DNA of 64,000 nt from a virus (IMGVR_UViG_3300024261_002043:46589-110588); one strand, 5' to 3'. Numbered from the stretch's first letter, positions 46,540 through 55,142 are shown. Notes: generated by a model not told the origin, from the letters alone. Numbers and translations are program-made.

Positions 46540-48158
46540 TTTTTCATACTCCTTCTAAACTCTTGCGGAAATAGAGAACTATTAGAACTAAAGAATCTCT
46601 CAAAATCTGAATCTAAAATATAGGTAACAGCCGAGTCTTCGTTTGATCTTACCGATCGACCTACAGACTGTACTATCGCTTTAGCTGTTTGTAAAGCGTA
46701 CCACCATCTCCATTTGTTCATTTTTTTCTTCACAAGCTTATCGCCCAGATAAGGATACGGCACCTTACATACAATCTGAAATCTGCTAAGATCATCCTTT
46801 AAGTCAACACCCTCTGACATCGATGGAGATATTAGGACGGTTGGCTTTTTAGATCTTTTGTGCTTTTCCAATATCATGTCACGGTTATGTGATCCATGGA
46901 TCAGCAGTCTTGAGCTTCTAATGTTATTCTTTAGAAAATGTGCAATCTTATAAGAGTGGCAATGTATAATCCCTTTTTCGTTATTGTGTTGCTTTAATAT
47001 TTCTTTTACTGCCATCGCCATTCTTGGCAACGTGTCATTTATAGATGATGCGTTCATTTTACCAATACCGCTATAAACTATAGGGCGATTTTCTATAGGG
47101 AATGGAGAAGGAAGGCTTATAAACGCAGCTTCTTGTTTTGGTATTCCCGCGCACTCACAAAATGCGTCTCTATCCAAGATAGTTGCAGACATCATAATGA
47201 CCACGTCACCATAACTATAAAGCATATCAGGAGCGTATGGGGCGATATCTATCGGCTTAAATTGTATTTTTCTTGAAGACCTTTGATCTTCATCTATCTT
47301 ATTTAGAACCCAATTATCCTTATCATATAGCTCTAAAAATCTGCGAACTTTACACACATGCTTATCTAACATCTCAAACTTTTTAGCCACATTAGAAAAT
47401 TCACCAGACTTTATTTTCTCTCTCAGCCCAATGTATTTTTCCATCATTTTCTCTAAATGCTTTAGTTTAGAACTGATAGTAGGTACGTAAGTATCAGTGA
47501 TCCAGTTGATATATTGTAGCTGAGTCATATTTTCTGGTATCGAGAACCCTAGAAAACTAGTGCAAAACTTTTCAGAAAGTGTTACTTCTACAAACTTACT
47601 TAACTCATTATCTACATTGTGGGCCTCATCGATTATTAATACTTGTCTTGGAGTTATCTTACCCGCATATTGCGTCTCTGCTAAGAAGTATGGAAAGTTA
47701 GTTACGCTTTCTTTAGAGTTAAGAAAAGATTCTTTAGCATTTCTATATACACAATTGAATGTGCAAGATTTCCAGAACCGACTCTCCTTCTCGGCGGTCT
47801 TTAATGCCCTTAGACTTTCCCCGCAAGATGTTTTCTTATTAAAGTTGCATGTATAGTTTGACGAAGACTTAATAGACTTCATAGGCCCAGAGAAGCCTCC
47901 GAAATCGCTTACATATTGCTCTTGGAGGATCTTTTGTGTTGTCAAGAAATACGCACCCGGATCTTTGTTACTAGCCAAAGAGTTATAGACGTATCTAGAT
48001 ATTGTAAGACCTATGGCACTCTTACCTACTCCCGTACCGGCTTCAATGATTACGAACTTCTTTCCACCAGTTATTGAGTCTAGAGCAAAGTCTATAGCTT
48101 CTTGCTGCTGGTCTCTAATCTCTTTATACGGAAAATGCTTCTTTATTTCTCTACTCAT
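46536..48158 (-). CDS. XPD/DinG-type superfamily 2 helicase with Fe-S cluster
   Basis: 540 residues from the ATG at 48158 (GGAGG six bases upstream; a TTG at 48170 is the alternative). Walker A EAGTGVGKSAIGL, DEAH box in LIIDEAHNVDNEL, and a HELICc2 end QSVGRSVRSNED. Four Cys between motifs (104, 112, 132 and 136) sit where the XPD/DinG Fe-S cluster lies. Likely DNA unwinding in repair or recombination, 5'-3' by family. Confidence 0.9.
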   Translation of the reverse strand: MSREIKKHFPYKEIRDQQQEAIDFALDSITGGKKFVIIEAGTGVGKSAIGLTISRYVYNSLASNKDPGAYFLTTQKILQEQYVSDFGGFSGPMKSIKSSSNYTCNFNKKTSCGESLRALKTAEKESRFWKSCTFNCVYRNAKESFLNSKESVTNFPYFLAETQYAGKITPRQVLIIDEAHNVDNELSKFVEVTLSEKFCTSFLGFSIPENMTQLQYINWITDTYVPTISSKLKHLEKMMEKYIGLREKIKSGEFSNVAKKFEMLDKHVCKVRRFLELYDKDNWVLNKIDEDQRSSRKIQFKPIDIAPYAPDMLYSYGDVVIMMSATILDRDAFCECAGIPKQEAAFISLPSPFPIENRPIVYSGIGKMNASSINDTLPRMAMAVKEILKQHNNEKGIIHCHSYKIAHFLKNNIRSSRLLIHGSHNRDMILEKHKRSKKPTVLISPSMSEGVDLKDDLSRFQIVCKVPYPYLGDKLVKKKMNKWRWWYALQTAKAIVQSVGRSVRSNEDSAVTYILDSDFERFFSSNSSLFPQEFRRSMKK

Positions 48159-48195
48159 ATAGTCCTCCAATTCTTATTAATTGTATTAGAGGGAC

Positions 48196-48990
48196 CTATG
48201 CTTTACTTAGTTTTGCTATGATTCTGTCTATGATCTGCAGTGTATATTCAGGACCAACTGTTTCGTACGCTCTATCAATCTTCTTTAGCTTTTCGTAGAT
48301 GTGCCAATCGTTGCCACCTGGCTGACATCGATCACCAATGAAGTATACATCTTGATCTCTATAATACATAAGACCGTATGTCTTATCCCAGCCGCCTGGA
48401 TATATATCAAAACTTGTTGATCCCCCAAGCGCAACAGTCACGTTTCCTGACTTGTCATCAATATTTTTCTGTAACAGTTTTTGATAGTGGTCTCTTATTC
48501 TTTCTTTAGAATCCAGATCCTCCCACTCTTTCCGTTCATACATTCCTGACTCTCTACCTATCGGGCACCAGTTTAAAAGTGATCCTCTATATTGCATAAA
48601 TGTACCTGTATAAGGAAGATCTGGATAGTCATTCATAATTTTCAGTTGCAAAGCGCAACATGTTTTTAGTATTTTATTGTAGAGGCTCTTACCTATCTCA
48701 TTGGTCATACTAACGCTCGACGTCTGCTCAAACCCTCTATTTTTTATAAACGCGTATCTTTTCGTACCATTACAAGGAAGCAAATCAACTTTATTTTGTG
48801 CCAGATTTGCTAGGTTTGAAAGTTGAGGAAGTTGCTGTAGTATATAGTTGAAGTCAGAGCCAGTCAATATACCAATATTAGTATACGCAGACAGCTTCAA
48901 CAATGACTGTATGATCGCGCCATCAGCTTTCTCCCTCGGGGGTGTTAATGTTCCATCCATATCGAATAGTACTGTTGTTTTATTTGTCAT
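48196..48990 (-). CDS. Eukaryotic-type phosphomannomutase (HAD)
   Basis: 264 residues. VLFDMDGTLTPPREKAD has the D-x-D-x-T catalytic motif (Asp10, Asp12); QYRGSLLNWCPIGRESG, GGSTSFDIYPGGWDKTYGL, and FIGDRCQPGGNDWHIY are highly characteristic of eukaryotic-type PMM, unlike the usual bacterial ManB. It makes mannose-1-phosphate, the precursor of GDP-mannose and so of the GMD route. Confidence 0.88.
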   Translation of the reverse strand: MTNKTTVLFDMDGTLTPPREKADGAIIQSLLKLSAYTNIGILTGSDFNYILQQLPQLSNLANLAQNKVDLLPCNGTKRYAFIKNRGFEQTSSVSMTNEIGKSLYNKILKTCCALQLKIMNDYPDLPYTGTFMQYRGSLLNWCPIGRESGMYERKEWEDLDSKERIRDHYQKLLQKNIDDKSGNVTVALGGSTSFDIYPGGWDKTYGLMYYRDQDVYFIGDRCQPGGNDWHIYEKLKKIDRAYETVGPEYTLQIIDRIIAKLSKA

Positions 48991-49044
48991 GAAGTTAACC
49001 CTTTATCTTATAGCCATACTTAAATTTAAAATAGGGAGGGAACC

Positions 49045-49869
49045 TTGATAAAAAAAATCACATCCGTAATATTTGGGTTGATTGTCTTTATTGCGACTCT
49101 TAGTGGTTGTCTTACCATATCGAATCCCTCTGGTAGAATTATAAGGACAACCACTGGAGAAGTAATTAAAAAAGATAACTCTTTTTTTCCGATACAGTCA
49201 TTTGTAATGACAGCACAATCGTTTATACTTACGTCGGAAGTCTGTAGTAAAGCTGGTGAGTGTGAGCAAAGTATACTAAGCAAATCAAGCTCGGTAGCTT
49301 CTGGTGTTATTGTAAAAACAGATACTGATACAAGCTACGTTCTTACAGCAGGACATGTATGTTTACCTCCCCCTCCTAATACAAGCCTCCCCGGAATTCT
49401 AAAAGTCACATATAAAATATTACTCGAAACAGGGTTTGGAAAAAGAGCATCTGGAAGTATAATAGCTGTAGATGAAGAGAACGATTTATGCTTGCTAGAA
49501 ACATCAGAATGGCTCGGTCCCGGGTTAACGATGATGAGCGGAGAGACCAATCTACATGCTAAAGTATATAATATGGCTAGTCCCAATGGATTAGGGGCTT
49601 CTATAGCCGTACCTGTATTCGACGGATACTATATAGGGAAGGTTGCAAACAGAATGTTATTTACGATACCTGCTGCTCCTGGATCTAGTGGCAGTCCAAT
49701 AATGAATAGCAGAAATGAAATAATAACTATAATATCTGCAGCAGCAATAAGATTTGATGAGTTTGCTATTTGTCCGACAACAGCTGCAGTTCAAGCTTTT
49801 CTTCTAGATAATATACCCGCAAAAAAGAATAGCTCAATCTTGGATAAGGTTAAGCGCGCTTTTAAGTAG
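49045..49869 (+). CDS. Lipoprotein trypsin-like serine protease
   Basis: 274 residues, TTG start (49045) with GGGAGGG upstream. Signal: MIKKITSVIFGLIVFIATLSGC, lipobox L-S-G-C with lipidated Cys22. Trypsin-like triad: TAGHVC (His104), ENDLCLLE (Asp147), PGSSGSP (Ser215). Thus a secreted, membrane-anchored protease. One of few plus-strand genes, facing phosphomannomutase. May cleave host envelope proteins or protect against superinfection; target unknown. Confidence 0.85.
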   Translation: MIKKITSVIFGLIVFIATLSGCLTISNPSGRIIRTTTGEVIKKDNSFFPIQSFVMTAQSFILTSEVCSKAGECEQSILSKSSSVASGVIVKTDTDTSYVLTAGHVCLPPPPNTSLPGILKVTYKILLETGFGKRASGSIIAVDEENDLCLLETSEWLGPGLTMMSGETNLHAKVYNMASPNGLGASIAVPVFDGYYIGKVANRMLFTIPAAPGSSGSPIMNSRNEIITIISAAAIRFDEFAICPTTAAVQAFLLDNIPAKKNSSILDKVKRAFK

Positions 49870-50143
49870 ACAGAATTCTAGAGATTATGCGCTCGACTAA
49901 AGAGCTGTCTAGACGCCCAATAAGCTTATCGTAGATATTCATGGCGAATAAATTAGCTTCTTGCTCTGTGTTAAAATTACGTAGTCCAGAATTATAATCT
50001 AGATCATTGCAAGTAACTGAGGCTGATGTCTTATTCCAGGCATTAGGGAATATTTCTACTTGGATTCTAGGATCATGAAAATGACTTATCGGATTATTAT
50101 TCGTTGTTTTATAGCTGCGACCTATGGCTTCATCTATACTCAT
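49862..50143 (-). CDS. Hypothetical protein
   Basis: 93 residues from ATG 50143, four bases after the previous gene's stop. Mixed strand/helix; RIQVEIFPNAWNKTSASVTCNDLDYNSG then a helical tail. The tail overlaps the end of the protease gene on the other strand by eight bases. No family recognised. Confidence 0.5.
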   Translation of the reverse strand: MSIDEAIGRSYKTTNNNPISHFHDPRIQVEIFPNAWNKTSASVTCNDLDYNSGLRNFNTEQEANLFAMNIYDKLIGRLDSSLVERIISRILST

Positions 50144-50147
50144 GGAC

Positions 50148-50414
50148 TTAATTATCTTCTCTACGCATAAGCTGACTGTAATAATGCTCTCTCTGCAGTA
50201 TGCTATTTTCGCTTTGCTCTTTGTTGTGTACATGACCGCATGATGTAGAAATTTTACACATATGCATTACGTCGATAACTATCTCTTCTCTTTCTTTGTC
50301 GTAATTAAATTTCTTGATTGCCAGTAAAGCCTCAGCAGCGTTGTTATACACTCCAATGACTCTACTACCATCCCAACCTTTATGCGATACGACTGCTACT
50401 TTCTTTAAATCCAA
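50148..50414 (-). CDS. Hypothetical protein
   Basis: 88 residues. Starts MDLKKVAVVSHKGWDGSRVIGVYNNAAEALLAIKKF, a strand-helix-strand opening, then a charged, Cys/His-containing tail (CKISTSCGHVHNKE). No family recognised. Coupled to the 50143 gene. Confidence 0.55.
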   Translation of the reverse strand: MDLKKVAVVSHKGWDGSRVIGVYNNAAEALLAIKKFNYDKEREEIVIDVMHMCKISTSCGHVHNKEQSENSILQREHYYSQLMRREDN

Positions 50415-50464
50415 AATACTTCTCCTACGATATACAATAATATAGAAGTTAAGAATGAAATGTT

Positions 50465-51028
50465 CTAGTTCTTATTTCGTTGATTTAGAAGGTATACATA
50501 ACCTTCGTGAAGATCAGCTAGACCAGCCATCATATTATCAGTACCGTATGTTAATTGATCCATCTCTTTAAGCACCGCAGATGTGCCTTCGCCAATTTTA
50601 ACCAGCTGCTTTGTGTAGATCAGCGCTAATTCTGCAATACGGCCTGATGGCTGATCTGACGGTGACTCCCACTTTTCCATTGCGAGAAGAGCAGAATCTA
50701 AAATCCTCATAGGGCACGCTATAGATTCGTCGTCATAAACACACATACTCTTCTCTATTACTTGGTCAATTTGATCAGCAACCTCAGTGTATATTCTACC
50801 ATATAGTATTTCATGATCTCCGGCAAAGGAAGGACCTTTAGTCACGTTATGCGCGCCGTGCATCCATAAGTGATAAGCTCTAATAAATCCTATGTATGCA
50901 GACATGATTTCCCCTGGTGTGGGTGCCATGGCATCCTCAAGGGAGTTAACATCAATGTCTATTACGACGGTGGTTTCTTCCTCACGAGCAAAAGGGTTGT
51001 TTAAAATATCAGGGCTTATTATTTGCAT
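50465..51028 (-). CDS. Dps/ferritin-like protein
   Basis: 187 residues from ATG 51028, after GGAAGA and the overlapping previous stop. The stretch AYHLWMHGAHNVTKGPSFAGDHEILY then ADQIDQVIEK keeps the Dps ferroxidase pattern: His53/57/60, His72, Asp88 and Glu92 (D-x-x-x-E). The flanking helices are longer than the core. Dps proteins store iron and protect DNA from oxidation; whether this one does is not shown. Confidence 0.55.
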   Translation of the reverse strand: MQIISPDILNNPFAREEETTVVIDIDVNSLEDAMAPTPGEIMSAYIGFIRAYHLWMHGAHNVTKGPSFAGDHEILYGRIYTEVADQIDQVIEKSMCVYDDESIACPMRILDSALLAMEKWESPSDQPSGRIAELALIYTKQLVKIGEGTSAVLKEMDQLTYGTDNMMAGLADLHEGYVYLLNQRNKN

Positions 51029-51029
51029 T

Positions 51030-51635
51030 TTAGTCTTCCATTCTATCAATCTTGTATTCTAGGTAATGATATACCTTACTGATACCATCGCTAGCAGATG
51101 TTATTTTTGCCTGGACCCATTCGGGAAGATCATCCTCGTCTCTAAGCTTATCGTGCAAAGACTGTGAATATTTTGCCAGCTTATCTAGTTGAGACTTTGT
51201 CATACGACCTTCGCCTTCACCGTAACCAAGTTCACGACCTTCTTCCTCATTGGAAGTAATCTTATCTAATACCTTACTTACGAGTTCACCAATGTCTTCT
51301 TTAAAAAGGTCTGGATGTTCTTTCTCTATTTCTTCTGCCGACATACCTGATGCTTTCATTCTAGCAATCTTTACATCGTCAAAGTCGTTCTCACCGTCAT
51401 CGTTTTGATCTTTTTCTTCAGATATTCTTCTGCGTACTTCTTTTACGATCATGTCCAGCATTTCAGGTTCGTCTATTGAACTTTCACCTGTCATAATTTT
51501 TGCATAGTCTAGATCTTGCTCTAGCTCTTCACCTGAACCCCATGTATCTTCAACAGCCTCGACATCTTCTAGTTTTTCTACGTCGTTAAGCGCTTCTTGA
51601 ATAATAATTTTGAGTTGCTTTCTTGTTACTCTCAT
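51030..51635 (-). CDS. Virion-type protein with N-terminal targeting-like motif
   Basis: 201 residues, acidic. It begins MRVTRKQLKIIIQEALND, closely like the start or end of two other local proteins (51914, 52329), and the I-x-E-A step resembles T4 capsid targeting and prohead-protease cleavage. The rest is charged helix (EEKDQNDDGENDFDDV). No family recognised. Confidence 0.6.
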   Translation of the reverse strand: MRVTRKQLKIIIQEALNDVEKLEDVEAVEDTWGSGEELEQDLDYAKIMTGESSIDEPEMLDMIVKEVRRRISEEKDQNDDGENDFDDVKIARMKASGMSAEEIEKEHPDLFKEDIGELVSKVLDKITSNEEEGRELGYGEGEGRMTKSQLDKLAKYSQSLHDKLRDEDDLPEWVQAKITSASDGISKVYHYLEYKIDRMED

Positions 51636-51657
51636 TTTTGACTCCTGAATTATCTGC

Positions 51658-51664
51658 TAAATAT
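51658..51664 (-). promoter_or_regulatory. Candidate late promoter element ATATTTA
   Basis: ATATTTA on the minus strand, 22 bases before the 51635 start; part of the set described at 7588. Confidence 0.35.
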
Positions 51665-51676
51665 ATCAAGCGAATG

Positions 51677-51913
51677 TTAATTCATACTTGTTAATAGCGG
51701 TAGTATTTGCGCCTTTCGAGGCTTCGTGGACGTGTATAAAATATTTTCATCCATTAAAAAAACACCGGTTGCCAAATCAATAGACTTATCAATATTCTTC
51801 TTAACTGTGTATAGATCTTTAGCCATTTTATGTGCAGACTTTTCGCTTGAAGACAATCCTACTATAAGCTCTTTAGAGCTAGCCTCTTTATACCATACAG
51901 CGAACAATATCAA
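51677..51913 (-). CDS. Small hypothetical protein
   Basis: 78 residues from TTG 51913, which directly follows the previous TAA, with AAAGGGA upstream. Begins ILFAVWYKEASSKELIVGLSSSEKSAHKMAKDLYTVKK. Helix-strand mixture; no family. In the same transcript as 51914. Confidence 0.5.
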   Translation of the reverse strand: MILFAVWYKEASSKELIVGLSSSEKSAHKMAKDLYTVKKNIDKSIDLATGVFLMDENILYTSTKPRKAQILPLLTSMN

Positions 51914-52144
51914 TTATCCCTTTATAATACCGGCTAGCTTCTTCCAACGCTCTAATAGAACGTCATTGCTTACCTTTGTTGATTCATTTGAAGACCGCAT
52001 ATCTGTAGTTGCGGCATTCATATCCTGCTGCTCTTCATGCTCTGCTTCTTGGTCTTCAGCATCTGCAATGCCGGTATCTTCATTTATCGCTTCCATGATT
52101 AAAGCTCGAAGATCTTCGACTGTTATCTTTTTTGTTGTTGACAT
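51914..52144 (-). CDS. Acidic small protein with capsid-targeting-like motif
   Basis: 76 residues. Begins MSTTKKITVEDLRALIMEAINEDTG, with I-M-E-A where T4-type prohead protease would cut, then a very acidic stretch (DAEDQEAEHEEQQD). This shape (targeting peptide plus acidic body) is like T4 internal proteins. GGAGG precedes the ATG. Confidence 0.6.
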   Translation of the reverse strand: MSTTKKITVEDLRALIMEAINEDTGIADAEDQEAEHEEQQDMNAATTDMRSSNESTKVSNDVLLERWKKLAGIIKG

Positions 52145-52299
52145 GGGTGCCCTCCTTGCTTTTTTAAATATACTGCTTTTCTTGTATTTAAATTATGTTG
52201 AGCCTGTAAGTCATATCTAAGGTATATGTTTAATGCTATCGATATGCTTATTGCTATAGCTGCATAAATCAAATTATATCTTTCAGGAATTAAACGCAT
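52123..52299 (-). CDS. Possible small membrane protein
   Basis: 58 residues, an open frame between the 721-aa gene and the 52144 gene, overlapping the latter by 22 bases. One membrane segment (NLIYAAIAISISIALNIYL), then a basic tail. No clear ribosome site, so it may not be translated. Confidence 0.3.
   Translation of the reverse strand: MRLIPERYNLIYAAIAISISIALNIYLRYDLQAQHNLNTRKAVYLKKQGGHPCQQQKR
52165..52171 (-). promoter_or_regulatory. Candidate late promoter element ATATTTA
   Basis: ATATTTA on the minus strand, 20 bases before the 52144 start; part of the set described at 7588. Confidence 0.35.
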
Positions 52300-52328
52300 A
52301 TAAAATTATAAGATAAATCTTGAAATTT

Positions 52329-54494
52329 TCAACCTTCCTGGATTGCTACTTCTAGTATGGTACTAAGCTGTTGTCTTGTTATTTTAAGGATGCTATTATT
52401 TCTAACAGATTCTTTGATCTTTACGTTATTATCTGTTGGATCATCAAGACCAGCCTCAGCTTCTCTAGTTTCTTCTTCTAGATCCTTTATCTTATTCACG
52501 AATTTTTCAAGTGGTGCACCGAGAAACTTAAAGACCACTTTAGATCCACCGAATACTTTTCTTAATGCGTTAAACGCGGTACCAACACCACCGGTTAAGG
52601 CTCCCGCCAGAGCATTAACAGCTAAGCCTGTAACAACTTTAGGTCCTATTGTTTTAATCTTTTCAATAAGCGGCGCAATAACTTCATCGATCTTCGCTTT
52701 AAGCTGACTTGATATATCTTCGCTAATCACAACGAGCTGCGGTTCATGATCGTAAAGATCTAACAGCGATACACTAGATATGTTATAAGCTTCTTCTATG
52801 TTAGAGCCGATCAGCCCACGTACCTTACCGAGGCCTCGAACTATAACCTTAGATGATCCCTTGAACTTAGACCACAAGTATCCAATACCGACAACAGCAC
52901 CAGATGCTATCATTACACCTTTCCAACCAGAGGCACTAGCGGCAGCAGACATTAGTTTCTCTATTTTGCTTAGCAGATCACTAGACCACTGTAAGACCTT
53001 TTCTATCTTAGGTGAAATATATTTCTTGACTATGACCTTAAGCTCTTCAATAACTTCTTTTAAGAACTGCTTTATACCTTCATAGCTTTCTTTGATCTCA
53101 GTCATTAGTATGTCCAGGTAAGAAGCTATGCGCTCTGGTTCTTCCATAATATATCTGAGCGCTAGAGCGGAATTCTTTGTATCGCCGCCTAGCTTCTTAA
53201 AGTCGCTAAAGAATCCTTCAAGTTGTAATTGCTCCTCGAGTATACGCTCTTGGATCGCTGGTGAGTACGGATAAGATTCATTTAGGGGTAAGTCAATATC
53301 CAATACCTTTCTTACATACTCTCTTTCGTATATACGCTGTGGTATTCTTGACCGTGAATGAATCAGCATTCGGTTTTCTTCTATAGTTTCGTTGATTACT
53401 TTGTAGAGGTAGTCTTTACCGACTGATACAGCTTCCCCAGTAAGAGGATTTTTATCCTCTTTTTCTACTTCGATTGCACCGGTGTTATCTTCGCTCTTTT
53501 CTTTTTCTTTCATATCCTCTGTTTTATACTCATCTTTCATAAGGATCTGGTAAATACCTAAACAGGCAAAAAGAGCTGGAACCACTTTCTTAAGGACCAT
53601 CTCTATTACATTAACAATATCCGGGATAGACTTTTCAAGCATCCCAGCGAGCTCGTCAAACCCCTTAGGGCCTAGCTTTTTTAATATCGTACCACCAACC
53701 GGGCCACCGGCAAGAAGAGCTTTGGGCCAGCTCATATCATTAAAATATTCTCCAACCTCAACAAGCTTATCCGCTATAGCTTGTAAGATCTCTTCAAAGT
53801 ACGCGATTACTTCATCTGGATTCGTGATTGCTTGGTTTAATAAATCAACACTTTCAATCGCTCCGGTTAAGGTATCATATGCGTTTTCAGAAAGAGACTT
53901 AATTGCAGCACCTATTGCTTTTGCTGCTGCAAGTCCCGCTGTGGCGTCTGGGATAACAAGCTTTATACCGCTCTCTATTGCACCGACAATCTCTGATACA
54001 ATATTGTCTATGACCTCTTTGAGCTTTTCAACGATCTCTTCGACCTTAGCTTTACCATCTTTTGACATTTTCTCTATAGTGATCTGAACGGCTTCTCTTT
54101 GCTTTTCGTAATAACCACCAAAGTCCCCACCAAACCCGTCAATGGCGTCCTTTAATAGACTAGCAAACTCACCTGCATTTTTAGCTGCTTCTGAAACTGC
54201 TTCTATTGTGGCTGCAACTTCTTTGGCTGCGAACGCGGCATCGACGGCGGTCTCAACAGCAGGGCCAACACCAGCTCCGGCTCCTAATGTACCAACAGCT
54301 ATAGCACCACCAATGCCGTACTCGGCCGCGGCCCCAACAGCGAATTGTATGGCATCTTGCGCAAGATCAACAGCGATACCTTCTGTTAATAGATCTAGAT
54401 TAGACTTATTGTCATTAAGCAATTGCTCTCTAATAATTGATCTAATGATATATTCTTGTGGTACAGATTGGAATGTGGTATTGTGCATTCGCAT
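52329..54494 (-). CDS. Large membrane-active-looking virion protein
   Basis: 721 residues from ATG 54494 (GAAGGCG just before). Several Gly/Ala-rich hydrophobic stretches (GIGGAIAVGTLGAGAGVGPAVE, ALLAGGPVGGTIL, GVMIASGAVVGIGYLW, GLAVNALAGALTGGVG) alternate with long charged helices. Ends with ILKITRQQLSTILEVAIQEG, the same motif as the 51635 and 52144 proteins. An ejected or internal virion protein is the best inference; a tape-measure role is the alternative. No family recognised. Confidence 0.6.
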   Translation of the reverse strand: MRMHNTTFQSVPQEYIIRSIIREQLLNDNKSNLDLLTEGIAVDLAQDAIQFAVGAAAEYGIGGAIAVGTLGAGAGVGPAVETAVDAAFAAKEVAATIEAVSEAAKNAGEFASLLKDAIDGFGGDFGGYYEKQREAVQITIEKMSKDGKAKVEEIVEKLKEVIDNIVSEIVGAIESGIKLVIPDATAGLAAAKAIGAAIKSLSENAYDTLTGAIESVDLLNQAITNPDEVIAYFEEILQAIADKLVEVGEYFNDMSWPKALLAGGPVGGTILKKLGPKGFDELAGMLEKSIPDIVNVIEMVLKKVVPALFACLGIYQILMKDEYKTEDMKEKEKSEDNTGAIEVEKEDKNPLTGEAVSVGKDYLYKVINETIEENRMLIHSRSRIPQRIYEREYVRKVLDIDLPLNESYPYSPAIQERILEEQLQLEGFFSDFKKLGGDTKNSALALRYIMEEPERIASYLDILMTEIKESYEGIKQFLKEVIEELKVIVKKYISPKIEKVLQWSSDLLSKIEKLMSAAASASGWKGVMIASGAVVGIGYLWSKFKGSSKVIVRGLGKVRGLIGSNIEEAYNISSVSLLDLYDHEPQLVVISEDISSQLKAKIDEVIAPLIEKIKTIGPKVVTGLAVNALAGALTGGVGTAFNALRKVFGGSKVVFKFLGAPLEKFVNKIKDLEEETREAEAGLDDPTDNNVKIKESVRNNSILKITRQQLSTILEVAIQEG

Positions 54495-54523
54495 ATCGCC
54501 TTCATTGTATAGACATCTGGAAT

Positions 54524-54530
54524 TAAATAT
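54524..54530 (-). promoter_or_regulatory. Candidate late promoter element ATATTTA
   Basis: ATATTTA on the minus strand, 29 bases before the 54494 start; part of the set described at 7588. Confidence 0.3.
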
Positions 54531-54590
54531 AACGTTCGCACCACATGTACTCAATGGCACCGCCGGAGAGCGAAGTTGGTTTTTCTTTAA

Positions 54591-54724
54591 CGGCGCATCG
54601 CGCCGGACACACCCATTTTCTCAGCGTAACGCGGTACGCGTGAGTCACACAGGATTTTTTGCGCTTTCTGTCTGGATGCATCCTCGCGCCGAAGGCCTAC
54701 CTTCTCACTCGGATAGCACTCCAG
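54591..54724. other. GC-rich three-hairpin noncoding element
   Basis: A GC-rich stretch in AT-rich surroundings, in a 315-base gap without a convincing gene. Three inverted repeats in row: CGGCGC-ATC-GCGCCG (54591-54605); CTCA.GCGTA with TACGC.TGAG (54620-54644, one bulge); and a 12-pair stem CTGGATGCATCC with GGATAGCACTCCAG (54672-54724, two bulges), enclosing a GAAGG-CCTA-CCTTC stem. No U-run follows any on either strand. May be a structured RNA or an acquired element; strand not determined. Confidence 0.5.
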
Positions 54725-54809
54725 CATAAGACATACAAAAACCTTGCGGAGATAATATTTATAGATAGCAGATATAAGCAAATACAGCGATGAAGACGAA
54801 AGGAAAGTC

Positions 54810-55088
54810 ATGGGATTTGAAGTCACCGTATACGTCATCGCCATTATGATCGTAGGATCAATTGGATTCGTCGTTAACTCGATGATAAGAATGAACAAGA
54901 ATACTAATAAAAAAATCATAAGCCTAAATAAGCGGCTACATGATGTTGAGGATCCGGAACGAGAAGGAAGTCATCGTACAGTAAGCGAGCTACCCAGCAA
55001 CATATTCGGGGAAATCGACATTAGGCACCCAAAAACAGGTGAGAAATTACGAGCCGTGGCTCATTTTCGTCCTAAAAAGCGTAAGTGA
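54810..55088 (+). CDS. Small membrane protein (plus strand)
   Basis: 92 residues. ATG at 54810 follows AAAGGAAAG by two or three bases. One membrane segment at the start (GFEVTVYVIAIMIVGSIGFVVNSMI), then basic cytoplasmic-type tail ending FRPKKRK. Convergent with the 55143 gene. No family recognised. Confidence 0.65.
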   Translation: MGFEVTVYVIAIMIVGSIGFVVNSMIRMNKNTNKKIISLNKRLHDVEDPEREGSHRTVSELPSNIFGEIDIRHPKTGEKLRAVAHFRPKKRK

Positions 55089-55142
55089 AGATCAGCTTCT
55101 AAGACACTTAGTGTATTCAGACATGGAAATAACCGAATCACA

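Noticed and set aside
54585-54725. tRNA or tmRNA
   Set aside because: No acceptor CCA arrangement, no T-loop GTTCRANNC and stems of the wrong length.
54142-54729. Plus-strand open frame of 195 codons
   Set aside because: It lies antisense to the 52329-54494 gene for most of its length, has Ala-rich random-looking composition, and no ribosome site.
54587-54919. Minus-strand open frame of 110 codons with a hydrophobic start
   Set aside because: Half of it is antisense to the well-supported plus-strand gene at 54810; the other half runs through the hairpin element.
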